Assembly (NCBI RefSeq): GCF_034929435.1
Contig: NZ_JAYFUM010000005.1
Location: forward strand, 248,001 to 312,000
Length of the DNA stretch: 64,000 nucleotides
Direction of reading: 5' to 3'
Origin: Arcicella rigui
GTDB taxonomy: Bacteria; Bacteroidota; Bacteroidia; Cytophagales; Spirosomataceae
Each line of letters begins with the position of its first letter. Position 1 is the stretch's first letter. Below are positions 31,859-41,512 of this stretch, in pieces. The notes beneath the pieces were generated by a model. The model was given only the letters and a program-made list of their open reading frames with translations. It made no database searches and was not told where the DNA came from. The position numbers and the translations under genes were made by a program.

Positions 31859-32983
31859 TTATGCGTAAGTGTTTAACATTACTGGCATTACAAGCATCAA
31901 TATATCTTCGTCTGTTTTCTTGTCAGAAGGAATGATTAATCCTGCACGATTTGGCTGAGACATTTCTAAAGAAACCATATTTGAGCTAAGATTACCCAAC
32001 ATCTCAATAATGAATTTAGCATTGAAACCAATTTCCATTTCATCGCCTTCATAATCGCACATCAATCTTTCGTTGGCTTCGTTTGAATAATCTAAATCTT
32101 CAGCAGAAATCACTAAGTCATTTTGGCTTAATTTCAAACGAATTTGATGCGTCGTTTTATTTGAATAAATCGAAATACGTTTCAAAGAACCTAAAAACTC
32201 AGAACGATTGATTGTCAAAACGTTTGGATTGTTTTGTGGAATAGCGTTTTCATAATCAGGGAAACGTTCGTCAATCAAACGACAAATCATTCTGATATTA
32301 TTGAAGCTAAAAAAGGCATTCGACGAACTGAAATCTGCCGTTACGGTAGTATCATCAGAAGGAAGAGATGATTTTAAAAGATTAAGAGCTTTACGAGGAA
32401 TAATCATCGTTGATTCATAATCTGATTTTACATCACTTCTTTTGTAGCGAATCAAACGGTGCCCGTCGGTTGCTACGAAATTGGTATATTCAGGAGATAA
32501 TTGTACGTAAACGCCCGTCATTGCTGGACGCAAATCATCGTTTGAAACAGCAAAAATGGTGTTTGAAATCGCAGCACCTAATACATCAGCCGAAATTTGT
32601 ACAGATAAACTTTTTGTTACTTGTGGGATTTTGGGGAAGTCGATTGGGTTTTCGCCAGATAATTTATATCTACCATTTTCAGTAATAATTTCAGTACCAA
32701 AAGTATCTTTATCAACTTTGAAAGTAATAGGTTGGTCTGGTAAACCTCTTAAAGTATCTAATAATAAACGTGCTGGAATTGCAATTGCTCCTGTATCAGT
32801 AGATTCAACAGCCAAAGTCGTAATCATAACAGTTTGTAAATCAGAAGCCGTTACTGTTAGTTGATTTTGGTCAATTTGAACAAGAAAGTTTTCTAAAATT
32901 GGCACAATCGGGTTGTTGGCAATCACACCATTGACAGTCGAGAGTTGCTTCAATAAAACTGATGAGGATACGACGAATTTCAT
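31859..32983 (-). CDS. dnaN: DNA polymerase III subunit beta (sliding clamp)
   Basis: A 374-residue protein with three repeated clamp folds. Landmarks are MKFVVSSSVLLKQLSTVNGVI at the start (landmark LLKQLSTVNGVI), FVATDGHRLIRYKR (about 173-186) and the C-terminal LVMPVMLNTYA, where MPM-like residues close the clamp pocket. It forms the ring that holds DNA polymerase on the template. It is not beside dnaA or recF here and no DnaA-box cluster is visible, so this is not the replication origin. Confidence 0.97.
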   Translation of the reverse strand: MKFVVSSSVLLKQLSTVNGVIANNPIVPILENFLVQIDQNQLTVTASDLQTVMITTLAVESTDTGAIAIPARLLLDTLRGLPDQPITFKVDKDTFGTEIITENGRYKLSGENPIDFPKIPQVTKSLSVQISADVLGAAISNTIFAVSNDDLRPAMTGVYVQLSPEYTNFVATDGHRLIRYKRSDVKSDYESTMIIPRKALNLLKSSLPSDDTTVTADFSSSNAFFSFNNIRMICRLIDERFPDYENAIPQNNPNVLTINRSEFLGSLKRISIYSNKTTHQIRLKLSQNDLVISAEDLDYSNEANERLMCDYEGDEMEIGFNAKFIIEMLGNLSSNMVSLEMSQPNRAGLIIPSDKKTDEDILMLVMPVMLNTYA

Positions 32984-33022
32984 TATTTGAAAATATTTTT
33001 AGTTGGGAATGACTTATAAATA

Positions 33023-33047
33023 ATCATATCTCCGAAAAGGATATGAT
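33023..33047 (-). promoter_or_regulatory. Hairpin in the dnaN 5' leader
   Basis: ATCATATC/GATATGAT (33023-33030 with 33040-33047) with a 9-nt loop, about 40 nt upstream of the dnaN ATG. No T run follows, so it is not a terminator. It could be an operator or an mRNA stem. Confidence 0.4.
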
Positions 33048-33255
33048 GTAAATCGTTTTATTTCAAAACTGCTACAAAACTACAAATAAGCCCTGACTTT
33101 TAATGAGTTTTATCTAAAAACTCATTAAAAAAATCATGGAAAATACTTAATATCGGAGTGCTATTTAAAGATTTAATAAATTGATAATGAACGAGATTAT
33201 CAATCAAAAAGCTATACGGAACAATTCTTTGCTTTAAGACGAATTAAAATGCTCA

Positions 33256-34920
33256 TTACCGGCTATATTTTTGTTTTCGCAAGAAGTTTCGGATGAGTCC
33301 TGCCAATACCAAAATGACCAATGGAACAATTAAATTAATGGCTTGCCAGTAAGTTCTATCATCTTGCAAGGCAACTTTATCCAGTGGGCGAAGCTTGATT
33401 TCTTTGTTTCTTGCTACGATTACGCCGTTGTCGTCTAATAAATAATCAATAGAATTCAATACAAAATCTTTATTGGCAAAAGTATTTCCAGAATACTTAT
33501 CGAAACCCAATGGGAGAGGAGTATTTAATTTCCTATCAAAATCATTTACAGGAATATCTCCATCAGAACAAACAATGATTTTAGAAGCCACGCCTTCTGA
33601 CTTGAAAGAACCAAAACGACTATCATTAGGCAAAATTCTGTTTTTGAATAATGATTCAAATTTTCCTTCTAACAATACGCCTACGGTTTGCACGCCAGCT
33701 TTGTATTGATTGGCATCAAGGTTTTTACTGGCAAAATTGTAGCTCATAATGGCTGGAGCTTTCAGTAAAGAGGTGTACTTGGAAGTCATCAACAAGGGAA
33801 CTTTTGTAATGCCATTTGCCCGAACTGTATCTAATGAACCTGCATATTTTGTATAAACAGCGTCTAAATTTTTTACAATTGGCGATTTTCCGAAAGTATT
33901 TATCAAAGGAAAATACTGCCATTGCGTAAGTTGTATATTCGAGCGATTGCCAAAATTTCCAATATCCAAAGGAATGGCGGCAGACATTTGAGCATCTTTA
34001 ATTAAATTTGGATTCAATCGCACACCATATTTGAAAAGTAAATCTTCCAAACCTACGCTTTGTACTTGTGCCATATTTCCTTCACGAGCTACCGAATCTA
34101 CTTTTACGGCATCCAGAAAAAATAAAGCCTTTCCACCTTTCATAATGAATTGGTCGATTTTATACTTGTCGTCATCGTTAAATACTTCATCGGGCTTCAA
34201 TACGAAAATTGCATCCAAACCATCAAGTGTTGGCGAGTTCCTTAAATCAACAGGATAAAGCTCATAATTGGGTTTCAAAGCAGTTATCAAATCCAATTGA
34301 TTGACGGCAGGTAAATGGGTGTAGTTGATAAAAAAACCTATTTTCTTTTTCTCTGTAGCAGTTACTTGTTTAATGGCAGAAGCCAATTGGTACTCTACGC
34401 CTTCATAAGATTGATTAAGAATTTCTTGTGGAGATGACAGTTTATTTCCTTTCAGTAGAAGCGTTGCAATTTCTTTGTCTTTATAAGTGATGACAGCTCC
34501 AGGCAAAATTAAACTTTGTGTTTTTTTCCCGTCCTCATTGTTGTAAACGTTAGTTGGGGTAATACCTTTTTGGGCAAGTGTTGCTATTTTTTCATTTCGG
34601 GCTTTTTCGTCTTTATACTCTGCGTTCAAGTCGATAAAAGTATATTTCAAATTTGTTCCTCCATAAATTTGAAATTCATCCAAAGTTTCTCTAACGGCAT
34701 TTTCCAAACGCTTGAATCCCGCTGGAATGCCATTTCCCGTTAAATAAACTTTTACATACACTTCATCATCAAGATTTTGTAATAAGTTTTTGGTAGCATC
34801 CGCAATAGTAAATCTTTTTTCTTGTGTTAGGTCAAGGCGAAAGAAGAAGCGAGTTGCCAAAAAATTAATGCCAATAAGGGCTACAACGATGAAGAGAAAT
34901 TGAAGGCTTTTATTTTTCAT
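33256..34920 (-). CDS. gldG: Gliding motility ABC transporter accessory protein GldG
   Basis: 554 residues, starting at MKNKSLQFLF. A TTG nine codons upstream would extend it, but ATG is preferred. One N-terminal helix (about 5-25) is followed by a large periplasmic region containing DEVYVKVYLTGNGIPAGFKRL (landmark VYLTGNGIP) and YEGVEYQLASAIKQV. A second membrane helix follows near the C-terminus (INLIVPLVILVLAGLI), then a basic tail. GldF-GldG-GldA form an ABC transporter needed for gliding in Flavobacterium. gldF, normally immediately upstream of gldG, is not in the window, so gldG is separated from its permease here. Confidence 0.9.
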   Translation of the reverse strand: MKNKSLQFLFIVVALIGINFLATRFFFRLDLTQEKRFTIADATKNLLQNLDDEVYVKVYLTGNGIPAGFKRLENAVRETLDEFQIYGGTNLKYTFIDLNAEYKDEKARNEKIATLAQKGITPTNVYNNEDGKKTQSLILPGAVITYKDKEIATLLLKGNKLSSPQEILNQSYEGVEYQLASAIKQVTATEKKKIGFFINYTHLPAVNQLDLITALKPNYELYPVDLRNSPTLDGLDAIFVLKPDEVFNDDDKYKIDQFIMKGGKALFFLDAVKVDSVAREGNMAQVQSVGLEDLLFKYGVRLNPNLIKDAQMSAAIPLDIGNFGNRSNIQLTQWQYFPLINTFGKSPIVKNLDAVYTKYAGSLDTVRANGITKVPLLMTSKYTSLLKAPAIMSYNFASKNLDANQYKAGVQTVGVLLEGKFESLFKNRILPNDSRFGSFKSEGVASKIIVCSDGDIPVNDFDRKLNTPLPLGFDKYSGNTFANKDFVLNSIDYLLDDNGVIVARNKEIKLRPLDKVALQDDRTYWQAINLIVPLVILVLAGLIRNFLRKQKYSR

Positions 34921-34947
34921 TGATATTCTTTTCAAGAATGATTTCAA

Positions 34948-35458
34948 AGATTAAGTCAGTGATTATCCACAGCAAATTTAGTGTTTATCTTTCAATATAT
35001 TGTTTGAAAACGTGGAGTCGCTGAAAACTGTATAAGCGAGTTTTAATTTTTATTTACTTTCAAACTTTTTATGTCCTCATAATGAGATAATTATATCTCC
35101 TAACCACATATTTATTCAGTTAAATAAATATTAATAAAAACATATAAAGGATAAATTGTATTATTTATACAAAAGCATTGAATTGGTATGAGGGTAATTT
35201 GTCCAAAAATACTGTTTCTGTTCATTTTGAAGGCATTTTAACGAGTTTCAAGATAATTTGTAAATAGTACTCTTCGTTGGAAATTAGAATCAAATAGCTT
35301 AATTTTGAATAGCCCACTAAATAACGGATTAAACATCAAGAATAAATGACTTTTGTGTACAGTGATAAAGATGTATTATCACTATCGTAATGCAAAAGAT
35401 TTTGAAGTTTAAAAACACACCAAACTGTTTTGATTAATTGATATAAATTCATCGAGTT
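34948..35458. other. Intergenic region between gldG and the sugar cluster
   Basis: About 510 bp between divergent genes. It holds the gldG -7 element TAAATTTG on the minus strand (34973-34980) and a palindrome GAGATA-ATTA-TATCTC at 35084-35099. I see no gene. A strong plus-strand promoter for the fdtA operon was not found by eye. Confidence 0.5.
34973..34980 (-). promoter_or_regulatory. gldG promoter -7 element
   Basis: On the minus strand TAAATTTG matches TAnnTTTG exactly. No TTG stands at the expected -33 distance, so the promoter is partial. The leader would be about 47 nt to the ATG at 34920. Confidence 0.45.
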
Positions 35459-35524
35459 ATGAATCGTGTAGATATTTCTCTACGATATATCTATGTTCGA
35501 TTTTTAATTCTAAAGCTATCATCA

Positions 35525-35926
35525 ATGAGTAAATTTCTTGAACTACAATGCTTCGACTCGGAGACGGGCTCTCTGACGGTTTTTGAAAAGCACCTCCCTG
35601 GATGTATCAAACGTGTGTTTTACATACATTGCGAGGCTGGTAAAGTAAGAGGTGGGCATAGACATAAAAAAACTTGGCAAGCAATTACTTGTTTGACAGG
35701 TAGTTGCCGTATTTATGTAAATGATGGAAAGCAAGAAATGGAATATTTTCTTACCTCACCCGAACAATGTTTGATTCTCCATCCAGAAGATTGGCATATT
35801 ATGGATTCATTCTCTGAATCTTGTATTTTACTTGTTTTAGCTAACGAGTTTTATGATGCCAGTGACTATATCGACGAGCCTTATCCGTTTACCAATATTT
35901 CTAAAAATGCAGATACCTTTTCTTAA
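35525..35926 (+). CDS. fdtA: dTDP-6-deoxy-hexose 3,4-ketoisomerase (FdtA/QdtA-type cupin)
   Basis: A 133-residue cupin. It interconverts the 4-keto and 3-keto forms of dTDP-6-deoxyhexose, the step before 3-amination. Active-site His residues lie in RGGHRHKKTWQAITCLTGS (about 42-60), typical of FdtA/QdtA/WxcM C-terminal domains. I start it at MSKFLELQCF; an upstream ATG adds 22 residues without family character. It overlaps the next gene, the aminotransferase, by 20 nt, which supports the pairing. Whether the product is the Fuc3N or Qui3N precursor cannot be decided. Confidence 0.85.
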   Translation: MSKFLELQCFDSETGSLTVFEKHLPGCIKRVFYIHCEAGKVRGGHRHKKTWQAITCLTGSCRIYVNDGKQEMEYFLTSPEQCLILHPEDWHIMDSFSESCILLVLANEFYDASDYIDEPYPFTNISKNADTFS

Positions 35927-36995
35927 TTTAAAACAAATCAATCAACCTTTTGAAGACAAAATCAGCGTAGCGATTGAAGAGGTTCTGCAAGCTGGCTGGT
36001 ATATTTTAGGAGAAAAAGGACAACATTTTGAAAAGCTTTTTGCTGAATATTGTGGAGTAAAGTACTGTTTTGGAGTGGCTAATGGGCTTGATGCCCTGAC
36101 GCTTATTCTCAAAGCTGCTAATTTTGAGGATGGTTCTGAAGTTATTGTTCCTGCTAACACTTATATTGCTACAATTTTAGGTATCCAAAACGCTGGTCTA
36201 AAGCCTGTTTTGGTTGAACCTCTATTGGATACTTACTTGATTAATCCAGCTGCAATTGAAGCCAAAATTACTACCAAAACTAAAGCTATCTTAGTCACTC
36301 ATTTGTACGGTAAATGCTGTGACATGAAAGCCATTCTTGAGATTGCTGAAAAGTATGGATTGAAGGTTTTTGAAGATGCCGCTCAAGCTCACGGAGCAAA
36401 ATATGAAAGTAAGCTTGCCGGAAACCTGTCGGATGCTGCTGGTTTTAGTTTTTATCCTTCCAAAAATTTAGGTGCATTAGGCGATGCTGGTGCAATTACG
36501 ACAAACGATGATTTCTTGGCTGAACGCATCAAAGCTTTAAGAAATTATGGTTCATCAAAAAAGTATGTTTTTGAACATAAAGGTCTCAACAGTCGTTTAG
36601 ATGAAATTCAAGCTGCTATACTTGCTTGTAAATTACCGTATCTTGATGCTGATAATGCTCGTCGCCGAGAAATTGCTGGGTATTATGTATCCAAAATTCA
36701 TAATGAAAAAATAATTCTTCCTAATTCTGTTACTTTAGCAAACGATGGATGGCATTTATTCGTAATTAGAACTAAAGACCGAAAAGCGTTTATCAGTTAT
36801 ATGAATGCCAAGGGAATAGGTACAGACATTCATTATCCCATTCCACCTCATCAACAGCAAGCATTTGTAGAATGGAATCAACAGTCTTTTCCAATTACAG
36901 AAAAAATACATCAAGAAGTGGTAAGTATTCCCTTGAATACAGCCCTCACAAATGATGAAGTCAACTATATTGTTGATACAATCAATAAATTTTAA
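35907..36995 (+). CDS. fdtB: dTDP-3-amino-3,6-dideoxyhexose transaminase (DegT/DnrJ/EryC1/StrS)
   Basis: A 362-residue PLP enzyme that adds the 3-amino group to dTDP-3-keto-6-deoxyhexose. It starts at MQIPFLNLKQINQPF; the earlier ATG lies inside fdtA. The sugar aminotransferase signatures are EVIVPANTYIATILG, VFEDAAQAHGAKY and the PLP lysine in SFYPSKNLGALGDAGAI (about residue 185). Closing blocks include HYPIPPHQQ. It is translationally coupled to fdtA. No acetyltransferase (FdtC-like) is present nearby. Confidence 0.9.
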   Translation: MQIPFLNLKQINQPFEDKISVAIEEVLQAGWYILGEKGQHFEKLFAEYCGVKYCFGVANGLDALTLILKAANFEDGSEVIVPANTYIATILGIQNAGLKPVLVEPLLDTYLINPAAIEAKITTKTKAILVTHLYGKCCDMKAILEIAEKYGLKVFEDAAQAHGAKYESKLAGNLSDAAGFSFYPSKNLGALGDAGAITTNDDFLAERIKALRNYGSSKKYVFEHKGLNSRLDEIQAAILACKLPYLDADNARRREIAGYYVSKIHNEKIILPNSVTLANDGWHLFVIRTKDRKAFISYMNAKGIGTDIHYPIPPHQQQAFVEWNQQSFPITEKIHQEVVSIPLNTALTNDEVNYIVDTINKF

Positions 36996-37009
36996 ACTCG
37001 AAATATTAA

Positions 37010-37915
37010 ATGATACAATTATCAGTTGTAATACCGGTGTATAATGGAGCAAAAACTATTGGTCGGCTGGTTGAAAAATTACATGAAGAACTCTATACTT
37101 ATGCTTTTGAAATTATTTTGGTAAATGATGGAAGTCCCGACAATTCAGAGGAAGTATGTTTGGCACTTTCTAAAAAATATAAAAACATTACTTTTGTTTC
37201 TTTGCGTAAAAACTTTGGTGAATTCAATGCCGTAATGTGTGGACTCAACCAAGTACGTGGTCAGTACGCTGTGATGATTGATGATGATTTCCAAAACCCT
37301 CCTTCTGAAATTATCAAACTTATGGAGGAAGCACAAAGAACAGGTTTGGAAGTAGTTTACACGTATTATTCAGACAAAAAACACAATATGTTTAGAAATT
37401 TTGGTAGTTGGTTGGTCAATCAATTAGCGACCCATCTTTTCAATAAACCGAAAGGTCTTTACCTTTCAAGTTTTAAACTGATAAGTAAAGATATTGTGGA
37501 CGAAATTTGCCAGTACAAAGGCCCATTTCCATACATTGATGGAATCATTTTTAGTTTAGTTTCAAAAGTAGGAACGGTACTTGTTGAACACTCAAAAAGG
37601 GAAGAAGGACGCTCTAATTATACTTTTGAAAAACTTTCGGTTTTATTCTTAACCATTGTTTTTGGCTACTCTATTTTGCCTGCCAGATTTATTTTACTTT
37701 CAGGTTTTTTCTTTACTTTTTTAGGTTTAGCTCTTTTTAGTTTAGACGTTTGGGGAATTTTGTCGGAATACTCAATTACTATTTTTCTGTTTTTTGGTGG
37801 AGTACAATTAATGTCACTCGGCATTATTGGCGAGTACATGGGAAGAATGTTTTTGACCCAAAATAATTATCCGCAGTTTTCGGTAAAATATAAAGTAAAG
37901 AGCCATGCTGAATAG
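37010..37915 (+). CDS. Glycosyltransferase family 2, membrane-anchored (DPM1/GtrB-like)
   Basis: A 301-residue enzyme with an N-terminal GT-A domain. It has LSVVIPVYNGAKTIGRL at the start, NDGSPDNSEE (about 41-50) and the metal-binding DDDFQNPP (about 92-99). Two C-terminal transmembrane helices follow (about 225-280). This resembles polyprenyl-phosphate sugar transferases such as ArnC and GtrB, suggesting transfer of a sugar onto undecaprenyl phosphate for envelope glycans. It lies 14 nt after fdtB and overlaps the methyltransferase gene by 11 nt. Confidence 0.88.
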   Translation: MIQLSVVIPVYNGAKTIGRLVEKLHEELYTYAFEIILVNDGSPDNSEEVCLALSKKYKNITFVSLRKNFGEFNAVMCGLNQVRGQYAVMIDDDFQNPPSEIIKLMEEAQRTGLEVVYTYYSDKKHNMFRNFGSWLVNQLATHLFNKPKGLYLSSFKLISKDIVDEICQYKGPFPYIDGIIFSLVSKVGTVLVEHSKREEGRSNYTFEKLSVLFLTIVFGYSILPARFILLSGFFFTFLGLALFSLDVWGILSEYSITIFLFFGGVQLMSLGIIGEYMGRMFLTQNNYPQFSVKYKVKSHAE

Positions 37916-38681
37916 TAGTGAACAAGAGTATAAAATGATGTACGAAGCCGAAGAAAAACTTTGGTGGTATAGAGTTTTACACGAAAAGGTATTGTCTGAA
38001 ATTCAGAAAAAATACGCTAATAATCTGGATATTAATATTTTAGATGTTGGCTGTGGCACTGGTGGATTGTTAAGTTTTTTACGAAAAAATGCTTACAAAA
38101 ATATTCAAGGAATAGATTATTCAGAAGCGGCAATTCAATTTTGTAAAGCTCGAAACTTGGATGTTCAAAGACTTAATATCGACAATTTGAATGACTTGAA
38201 CACGCCTAAGAAATTTGACGTAATTGTCTGCAATGACGTTTTTTATTGTTTGGAAACCGAGCAAATGAAAAGTGCTTTTTACAATATTTTTCATTTATTG
38301 AAAGAGGACGGAATTTTCATTTCAAACAATAATGCTTTTGATGCTTTTTATGGTACGCATGATTTAGCCGTTGGTGGAAAACGTCGTTTTACAATTCAGA
38401 GTTTTCGTCAGTATCTTCCCAAAGATTTATTCAAAATTACTTATCATTCCTACTGGACTTGGGTACTTGCTCCTTTAGTTTTTGGCATTCGTTTTACCCA
38501 ACGTATCGGAATGAGATTTGGCTGGATTGATACTGATAATATTGTATCAGATGTAGAAGTACCTTCTGATTTTGTGAATAATTTTTGTTATCAATTGGTG
38601 AAAATCGAAGAGAAAATCCTCAGAAAAGGTTTCTTCGGAAGTTCACTTTTTATGGTAATGAAAAAAGAAAAGTCCCTTTAA
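37905..38681 (+). CDS. SAM-dependent methyltransferase (class I)
   Basis: A 258-residue methyltransferase. SAM-binding motif I is INILDVGCGTGGLL (about 43-56). The acidic motif II follows at NIQGIDYSEAAIQF, and motif III-like FDVIVCNDVFYCLE follows around 104-117. Together with the adjoining GT2 and the aminosugar genes it probably modifies a cell-envelope glycan or its carrier. The exact acceptor is unknown. Its stop codon overlaps that of the convergent membrane protein by 4 nt. Confidence 0.88.
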   Translation: MLNSSEQEYKMMYEAEEKLWWYRVLHEKVLSEIQKKYANNLDINILDVGCGTGGLLSFLRKNAYKNIQGIDYSEAAIQFCKARNLDVQRLNIDNLNDLNTPKKFDVIVCNDVFYCLETEQMKSAFYNIFHLLKEDGIFISNNNAFDAFYGTHDLAVGGKRRFTIQSFRQYLPKDLFKITYHSYWTWVLAPLVFGIRFTQRIGMRFGWIDTDNIVSDVEVPSDFVNNFCYQLVKIEEKILRKGFFGSSLFMVMKKEKSL

Positions 38682-40141
38682 TGCTTCAAAAAATACTTCT
38701 CAAAAGTAGAACCTTCTGCTAAAGAATACTCTTTCACCGCACTTTTATTGTAGGTTTTTTCTTGGTGTTGCAACATCGTGAAAGAACCTGTATTAAAGTG
38801 ATTTTCAATGGTAGTTTCGGGTTTCGATGGTAAAAATCCTTTCAGAATTTTTAATATTGGAATAGCACTGTTGATGAAAAAAAACAGCATCCAAGCCCAG
38901 TGTTGTGGCTTTTTGAAGCTAAAATAATGAATGGCAATATAGCCAATAGTAATACTTAATATCACTAAAGAAGGCACAGATGCCCTGATATTCAAATCGT
39001 TCATCATTCCGATTTTACAAAACGCCAGTAAGCATAAAGTACCGAAAGCAATCATAAAAAGTTCTTGAAATTTACTTTTATAAGAGAATGCCAATATTGC
39101 CCAAATCCCGAAATGAATGATAACGTAAAATAAATAATATACCCACCAATCGGCTTCGCCAGCATTCCAAATTACGCCTGTGTTATCTGCATTTACGCCC
39201 TGTGTACTTGTGAGATAGGAGAGAATCGGCAGGAAACCTACGCACAAAAAAGCAGTTTGAAGAAGTTCGGAGAAATGACTTTTATGAAATAAGATTTTAA
39301 TATTTTTCAAGAACAAAACAAGTACAAATGGAAAAAGCCCAATGGTAGCAAATGGCGACCAAAAAATGGTACTCATCAGCACCAGTACTGATTCTATCAA
39401 TAAACTCTCCTTGTGGAGATAATTATTGATAATTAGGCAAATGCCCAAACAAGCAGGAATTGTATGCTGAGGAGCCCAAGCGTAATTATTCACGAAGGAA
39501 TTTATCGCCAACATAAAGTCGTTTATTTTGATAAAATACGCTTGAAAATGAATGGTATCAATTTCAAGAAAACGTAAAAAGTGGATAAAAGTCCAAGAGT
39601 GGCTGTACAATAAAAATGCAATAATTAGTAAAAAAGGGGCTTTTCTTGAAAAAGTATAAACCCATGATAGCGTAAGGAAAACGCCTAAAGTACTCCAAAG
39701 CAGTAAGAAATAATGACAAAATGCCAAACCAAATACTTTGCCCAACATTGCAGTTGGTAAATAATAGCCCAAATAATAACAGAGATAAACTTTGTAGTCG
39801 GTATAAAAGACAGGAAAATCATTTTTGACTAAATCGTAAATCTTAAAATTATTAGCGATAAAATCTGCGGTTTGTTCCCGAAATTCACCGATGCCCAGTA
39901 ATACATTGAAAAGTAAAGAGATGATGAAAAGTATGCCAATGTTGAAATTGGAAGGTCGCTGAGAACGCTCGTGAGTTGGCTCGGTTTGAATAATGGTTTT
40001 GAATACTTGGAAACTCATCAAAAGAATGACAAGTGTACTTGAAAAGCCCCACAAAGGTTTTACCCATGTCAGTAAAAATAAAATACTCGGAAGTAGTAGA
40101 TAACTTATCGAGGTGATTTTTAATTGAGCTTTATAAGTCAT
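38678..40141 (-). CDS. Polytopic membrane protein, possibly glycan-related
   Basis: A 487-residue protein with about 11 hydrophobic segments. No catalytic motif is recognised. Soluble landmarks include IYDLVKNDFPVFYTDYKVYLCYYLGYYLPT (landmark DFPVFYTDYKVYLCYYLGYY, about 103-122), similar in style to GT-C-fold glycosyltransferases and O-antigen polymerases. A loop INDFMLAINSFVNNYAWAPQH is also present. The convergent neighbour is a sugar methyltransferase, so a role in glycan assembly is plausible but unproven. The C-terminal 60 residues are soluble. Confidence 0.65.
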   Translation of the reverse strand: MTYKAQLKITSISYLLLPSILFLLTWVKPLWGFSSTLVILLMSFQVFKTIIQTEPTHERSQRPSNFNIGILFIISLLFNVLLGIGEFREQTADFIANNFKIYDLVKNDFPVFYTDYKVYLCYYLGYYLPTAMLGKVFGLAFCHYFLLLWSTLGVFLTLSWVYTFSRKAPFLLIIAFLLYSHSWTFIHFLRFLEIDTIHFQAYFIKINDFMLAINSFVNNYAWAPQHTIPACLGICLIINNYLHKESLLIESVLVLMSTIFWSPFATIGLFPFVLVLFLKNIKILFHKSHFSELLQTAFLCVGFLPILSYLTSTQGVNADNTGVIWNAGEADWWVYYLFYVIIHFGIWAILAFSYKSKFQELFMIAFGTLCLLAFCKIGMMNDLNIRASVPSLVILSITIGYIAIHYFSFKKPQHWAWMLFFFINSAIPILKILKGFLPSKPETTIENHFNTGSFTMLQHQEKTYNKSAVKEYSLAEGSTFEKYFLKH

Positions 40142-40208
40142 AATATGTTTAGGATTTACTGAGATTCATCACAAATGTACAAACTGCATTTCCACTTAAA
40201 TACAAAAA

Positions 40209-40238
40209 CGACTTATTTCTCTAAGAAGAAATAAGTCG
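40209..40238 (-). terminator. Terminator after the YitT gene
   Basis: A 12-bp stem CGACTTATTTCT/AGAAATAAGTCG (40209-40220 with 40227-40238), followed on the minus strand by T5. Confidence 0.8.
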
Positions 40239-40264
40239 CTGTAAGTTTCATCTAATTTTTTTGA

Positions 40265-41161
40265 TTAATGAAGAGGCAATTTTTTAATCATTCCACCTTT
40301 TACATCGTTAATCGTCTGCTGAATAATAAAGGCTGATTTATCTATATTTTCGATTTCATCAGTCAGTTTTTGAATTTCCAGACGAGTCACTACCGTATAA
40401 ATAATATTCAAATCTTCGTTGAGTTGTCCTCTTTTGCCAAAACCTCTTTTGCCATTGAATATGGTTACGCCCCGTCCCAATTTTTCAATAATTACTTTTC
40501 TGATTTCCTCACTGTGTTCTGAAATAATGGTAACGCCCGTAAATTCTTCAAGACCATGAATCAAAAAATCAATGGTTTTTGAAGCTCCTAAGTAGGTAAG
40601 CATGGCGTACATGGCTGTTTCGATATTAATTAAAATAGCGGCTGCCGAGAAAATAATCACATTGATAACGATAATTACGTCCCCAACGGTAAGTACTGTT
40701 TTACGGCTGATAAACAGGGCAAGTACTTCTGTGCCATCCAACACACAACCACCTCTGATAGAAAGCCCAATGCCTGCACCCAGAAAAAAACCACCAAAAA
40801 CTGCAATCAAAAGCTTATCAGTTGTGACGATTGGAAACGAAATAAAGGTTAAGCTCAGTGCCAAAAGTCCAATTGCCAATAGCGTTTTTAGAGCAAACAT
40901 TTTGGATACTTGTGTGTAAGCCAGCCAGATAAAAGGCAAATTGACGATAATAATGAGTACAGGCAAATTAATATCCGTCAGAATATTAATGAGCAATGAA
41001 ATACCCGTAACGCCACCGTCTAAAAAGTCGTTAGGTAATAAGAAACCTTTAAGCCCAAAACTGGCAGATAATACTCCTACAATGACGAGCAAAGCATCTT
41101 TGCCGTATTGGAGTATTAGATTGTTTGATTGTGATGAGTTTTGTAGAATCGCTTGTGTCAT
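40265..41161 (-). CDS. YitT family membrane protein
   Basis: 298 residues. Five to six N-terminal membrane helices form two DUF161-type repeats. One carries LKGFLLPNDFLDGGVTGISLL (landmark FLDGGVTGISLL, about 46-57), the other RGGCVLDGTEVLALFISRKT. A C-terminal soluble DUF2179 domain (about 215-290) follows, with GRGVTIFNGKRGFGKRG and VVTRLEI. The function of the family is not established. It stands alone with its own terminator. Confidence 0.88.
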   Translation of the reverse strand: MTQAILQNSSQSNNLILQYGKDALLVIVGVLSASFGLKGFLLPNDFLDGGVTGISLLINILTDINLPVLIIIVNLPFIWLAYTQVSKMFALKTLLAIGLLALSLTFISFPIVTTDKLLIAVFGGFFLGAGIGLSIRGGCVLDGTEVLALFISRKTVLTVGDVIIVINVIIFSAAAILINIETAMYAMLTYLGASKTIDFLIHGLEEFTGVTIISEHSEEIRKVIIEKLGRGVTIFNGKRGFGKRGQLNEDLNIIYTVVTRLEIQKLTDEIENIDKSAFIIQQTINDVKGGMIKKLPLH

Positions 41162-41364
41162 AGTACAAATATGTTTAAAGAATGAAAAAATACGAAGAAA
41201 CTAATAATAAAAGCAAGTATATCAATCTACATTGAATTGCGAAAAAGAATCTCAATAAACGAGTTCTGGAGTTGAAGCGAGAAGAGCTTTAATTAGTTCT
41301 TTGAAAAGAAATGTACTTTGGTAACGTATCAATATGATTTTCATTGTTTAAAATCAATAAAAAA

Positions 41365-41388
41365 AGGCTTCTGATTTCTCAGAAGCCT
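41365..41388 (-). terminator. Terminator downstream of glyS
   Basis: AGGCTTCTGA/TCAGAAGCCT (41365-41374 with 41379-41388) with a 4-nt loop and flanking A/T runs. It is 125 nt after the glyS stop. The 351-bp gap 41162-41512 otherwise holds only a short CACCAATCACT word array near 41470-41505. Confidence 0.8.
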
Positions 41389-41512
41389 CTATTTTATCTT
41401 GAGTTTAGTAATTAAAATAATTTAAAGGATGCGTTTTTTGTAAATGATTGATAAATAAAAATTTAACAATTCTAATCACCAATCACTATTTTCTAATCAC
41501 CCCAACATCAAA

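Noticed and set aside
31859..32983. Chromosomal replication origin near dnaN
   Set aside because: dnaA, recF and gyrB are absent from the surroundings and no DnaA-box cluster was seen.
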